Shown here: positions 62,038 to 64,000 of the stretch, one piece after another | Numbering within the stretch: position 1 is the first letter of the stretch | How the letters are laid out: each line of letters starts with the position of its first letter | Assembly: GCF_900168685.1 (NCBI RefSeq) | Contig: NZ_FVZN01000014.1 | Span: forward strand, 1,922,001-1,986,000 | DNA length: 64,000 nt | Origin: Solibacillus isronensis | GTDB taxonomy: Bacteria; Bacillota; Bacilli; Bacillales_A; Planococcaceae | Reading direction: 5' to 3' | Translations under genes and position numbers: made by a program | Notes under the pieces: model-generated | The model's input: the letters and a program-made list of their open reading frames with translations, nothing else | Databases searched by the model: none | Told to the model about the DNA's origin: nothing

Positions 62038-64000
62038 TTATTTCATAAAAAGAGAATTCGATTTTTCAATGTACATTTGATTTTGTGAGACTGAAACTTC
62101 TATCGTACCGTCTAAACCTGTTGTGAAGTATTGGGTATTTTTCGCCTCAAACCGATTGACAACATCAATATGCGGATGATTATAGCGGTTATTTTCACCT
62201 GCCATAAACACGACAAATTTAGGGTTTGTTACTGTTATAAATTCCTCGGTGCTTGATGTCTTACTGCCATGATGCCCGGCCTTCAATAGATCGATATTAC
62301 GTAATTCCTCGTTATAAAGTCGAATGAGCTCCCTCTCGCCTTCCTGCTCCAAATCCCCTGTAAACAATGCCCGAAACGCCTCATGCTTTACAAATAGAAC
62401 GAGCGAATCATTATTTCCTTCATATTCAATTTCCAATGGCCATAAATATTCAAATGCTGTTCCCCCGATTTGCCACTTATGACCAGCCATTTTCTCGATC
62501 AGTTTCGTATTTGTTTTCTCAAGCTCATGCAAAAAATCGTTCATCACCGGCTTGGTGATCGATCCTGGTGTCACATGAACCTCCTTTACAATCACTTCCC
62601 GCAACACCTCTTCAGCGCCCTCTACATGATCGGCATCCGCATGTGACAGCATAAATATATCGATTGTCTGGATTCCTCGTCCTTTTAAATAAGGAACGAC
62701 AACTTGACGCCCAACTTCATAGGGAGTTTTGCGCTCTTTCCATGTTTCCTGTTCAAATCGCAACAAGCCCCCTGCATCAATAACAATGACCGATTTTCTG
62801 TGCGGCAGTTCAATGACAATGCAGTCCCCTTGACCGACGTTAACAAAGGCAATTTTCAGATCACTGTGCAAAAATGGCTGTATATGAAATATAAAGGCAG
62901 GCAGTACTAAAGCAAAGATGACTTTCTTTAACGGAGCTTGCTGGTCAAGCAAATAAAATGTAAAAAAAACCGAGACGTATAAAATGACAAGCCACATAAT
63001 CGAAGGTTTTCCGGGGTTCCACATTTGGACAATCGGCTGCTGAATGAAAAGAATGAAGTTTGTCAGTGCTGTACGCAGCGGCTCATACATAGAAAAGAGA
63101 ATGGAGTCAAACGAGAATGGCAAAAAAGTCAGTATAAGGACAAGTAGATTGATGGGTAAAATAATAAAGGAAAAAAGAGGAACGAAGAAAATATTGGCGA
63201 TAAAAGAAGAAAGGCTGATTTCGTAAAAGTGGAACAGTAATAAAGGATAAACGAGGATTTGGCAAACGAACGTAATGTAAAAGGATTGTACCCAAAAATT
63301 TGAGTAGCGGGCTAAAATGCGGCCGGAATAAACTAAGCTGTACGTGGCCAAATAGGATAGCTGAAAGCCGACTTGAAAAACTGCACCAGGCTCTAATAAT
63401 ACAAACACAATAAAGCTGAGCGACAATGCATCATCCATCGGTATTTTCCAACGAACATACTGCGCAAGCAAGACGAATTCCACGACACTTACCGCACGCC
63501 AAATAGACGGTGCCCCTCCTGCTAAAATTGCATATAACGGCAGTAAAATAAGCAATAATACTGTAGCGACTTCTCTGCGTATTCTCAAGCGAAGCAATAA
63601 CTGAAAAAACAGGAACGAGACAAATGCGACATGCAAACCCGAAATCGCGAATAAATGGGTAATGCCAAGCTTTTGATAGGCGCGGTTTAATTGTTCGTCG
63701 ACATTTTCCTGAAAACCGATCAAAAGGGCCTGTGCCTCTGCTGCAAGAGATGGCGGGAAAGTTTCTTCAATATGTTTTTTTAACCGAAAGCGCTGTTCAT
63801 AGATTGGTTGCATGAAGTTTTTATTTTGCCGAAAATATTGGAGGTGCTGAATTTCAATAATCCCTCTTGCATTTTTGCTTTGCAAATAACGGGCCATAGA
63901 AAAGCCATAGCGGTGCGCGGGGAATGATGGGGATACTTGCTCTCCGGTTACAATAAAACTTGTACCAGCAAGCTGCTGTGCCTCGAAGCGCTGTTTTTCT
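62038..64000 (-). CDS. comEC: Competence DNA channel protein ComEC (N-terminus outside the window)
   Basis: Membrane channel that passes single-stranded DNA into the cell during transformation. The frame is open to the right edge with no start, so the N-terminal portion is missing; 653 codons are seen. The Competence domain (GITHLFAISGLHVAFVSFLF, followed by many membrane spans) and the C-terminal metallo-beta-lactamase domain with HADADHVEG, GDLEQEGE and AGHHGSKTSS are intact. The MBL domain is thought to act as the nuclease for the second strand. The neighbours yqzM and holA are as in Bacillus. Confidence 0.95.
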   Translation of the reverse strand, partial: EKQRFEAQQLAGTSFIVTGEQVSPSFPAHRYGFSMARYLQSKNARGIIEIQHLQYFRQNKNFMQPIYEQRFRLKKHIEETFPPSLAAEAQALLIGFQENVDEQLNRAYQKLGITHLFAISGLHVAFVSFLFFQLLLRLRIRREVATVLLLILLPLYAILAGGAPSIWRAVSVVEFVLLAQYVRWKIPMDDALSLSFIVFVLLEPGAVFQVGFQLSYLATYSLVYSGRILARYSNFWVQSFYITFVCQILVYPLLLFHFYEISLSSFIANIFFVPLFSFIILPINLLVLILTFLPFSFDSILFSMYEPLRTALTNFILFIQQPIVQMWNPGKPSIMWLVILYVSVFFTFYLLDQQAPLKKVIFALVLPAFIFHIQPFLHSDLKIAFVNVGQGDCIVIELPHRKSVIVIDAGGLLRFEQETWKERKTPYEVGRQVVVPYLKGRGIQTIDIFMLSHADADHVEGAEEVLREVIVKEVHVTPGSITKPVMNDFLHELEKTNTKLIEKMAGHKWQIGGTAFEYLWPLEIEYEGNNDSLVLFVKHEAFRALFTGDLEQEGERELIRLYNEELRNIDLLKAGHHGSKTSSTEEFITVTNPKFVVFMAGENNRYNHPHIDVVNRFEAKNTQYFTTGLDGTIEVSVSQNQMYIEKSNSLFMK

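Overview
The window is chromosomal DNA of a low-GC, endospore-forming Gram-positive bacterium. Gene content (cotE, spoIIP, gpr, a gamma-type SASP, glnR-glnA, lexA-yneA, hfq-miaA, mutS-mutL, comEC) and gene order fit the Bacillales. The mix of conserved Bacillus-like blocks with missing members (for example no hflX beside the GlnR locus) is most like the Planococcaceae, such as Solibacillus or Lysinibacillus; this genus-level guess is an inference. No rRNA, tRNA, CRISPR array, prophage or intact insertion sequence was seen.

Layout. (1) 1-6 kb: the phosphate transporter operon pstS-pstC-pstA-pstB (minus strand, pstB cut by the left edge), preceded by PhoP-box-like repeats, then a small membrane protein and a class B penicillin-binding protein. 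(2) 6-14.5 kb: universal stress protein, a TetR-type regulator divergent from a short-chain dehydrogenase, a dispersed palindromic repeat, a DUF1801 protein, a 2H phosphoesterase, sodA with a fragment of a second sod gene beside it, DUF456 and DUF1189 membrane proteins, a LysM protein, ispG and a nucleotidase. (3) 14.5-26.3 kb: a ten-gene minus-strand operon for uptake and breakdown of murein peptides: dppA, ykfB, a peptide-binding lipoprotein, dppB, dppC, dppD, dppF, ykfA, a class A beta-lactamase-like hydrolase without a signal peptide, and ykfC. An S58 (DmpA-type) peptidase lies just upstream. (4) 26.4-31.3 kb: a 42-residue protein, a lipoprotein, csbD with a SigB-type promoter, a PAS-GAF-GGDEF-EAL protein, an esterase-fold protein lacking its serine, and an unknown protein. 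(5) 31.5-38.8 kb: tkt, ynzC, yneB, yneA and divergent lexA with three LexA boxes, then a glutamine amidotransferase-class hydrolase, a deoxyribonucleotidase, an AlkD-like protein and a four-repeat gamma-SASP. (6) 38.9-45.3 kb: glnA, glnR (clear GlnR operators and SigA promoter), ynbB-type lyase, a TRIC/UPF0126 membrane protein, a rhodanese, hfq, miaA and a monoacylglycerol-lipase-like hydrolase. (7) 45.4-57.8 kb: a highly structured 180-bp non-coding element, mutL, mutS, cotE, a second PAS-GAF-GGDEF-EAL paralogue, ricA, miaB and an unknown protein. (8) 56-64 kb: lepA, spoIIP, gpr, rpsT, holA, yqzM and comEC (cut by the right edge).

How the parts fit. The best-defined accessory system is the dpp/ykf operon. 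Peptides would be imported by the binding protein and DppBCDF, trimmed by the D-aminopeptidase DppA, the LD-carboxypeptidase YkfA and the NlpC/P60 endopeptidase YkfC, and the L-Ala-D-Glu product epimerised by YkfB. A cytoplasmic serine hydrolase of the penicillin-recognising fold, with its reading frame embedded in the same operon, is the most unusual component. Other points worth attention are the structured element between mutL and the hydrolase gene, a terminator-bearing dispersed repeat present twice, the sod remnant, an Asn-for-Ser esterase, two EAL proteins with degenerate GGDEF domains, and repeat expansion in the gamma-SASP.
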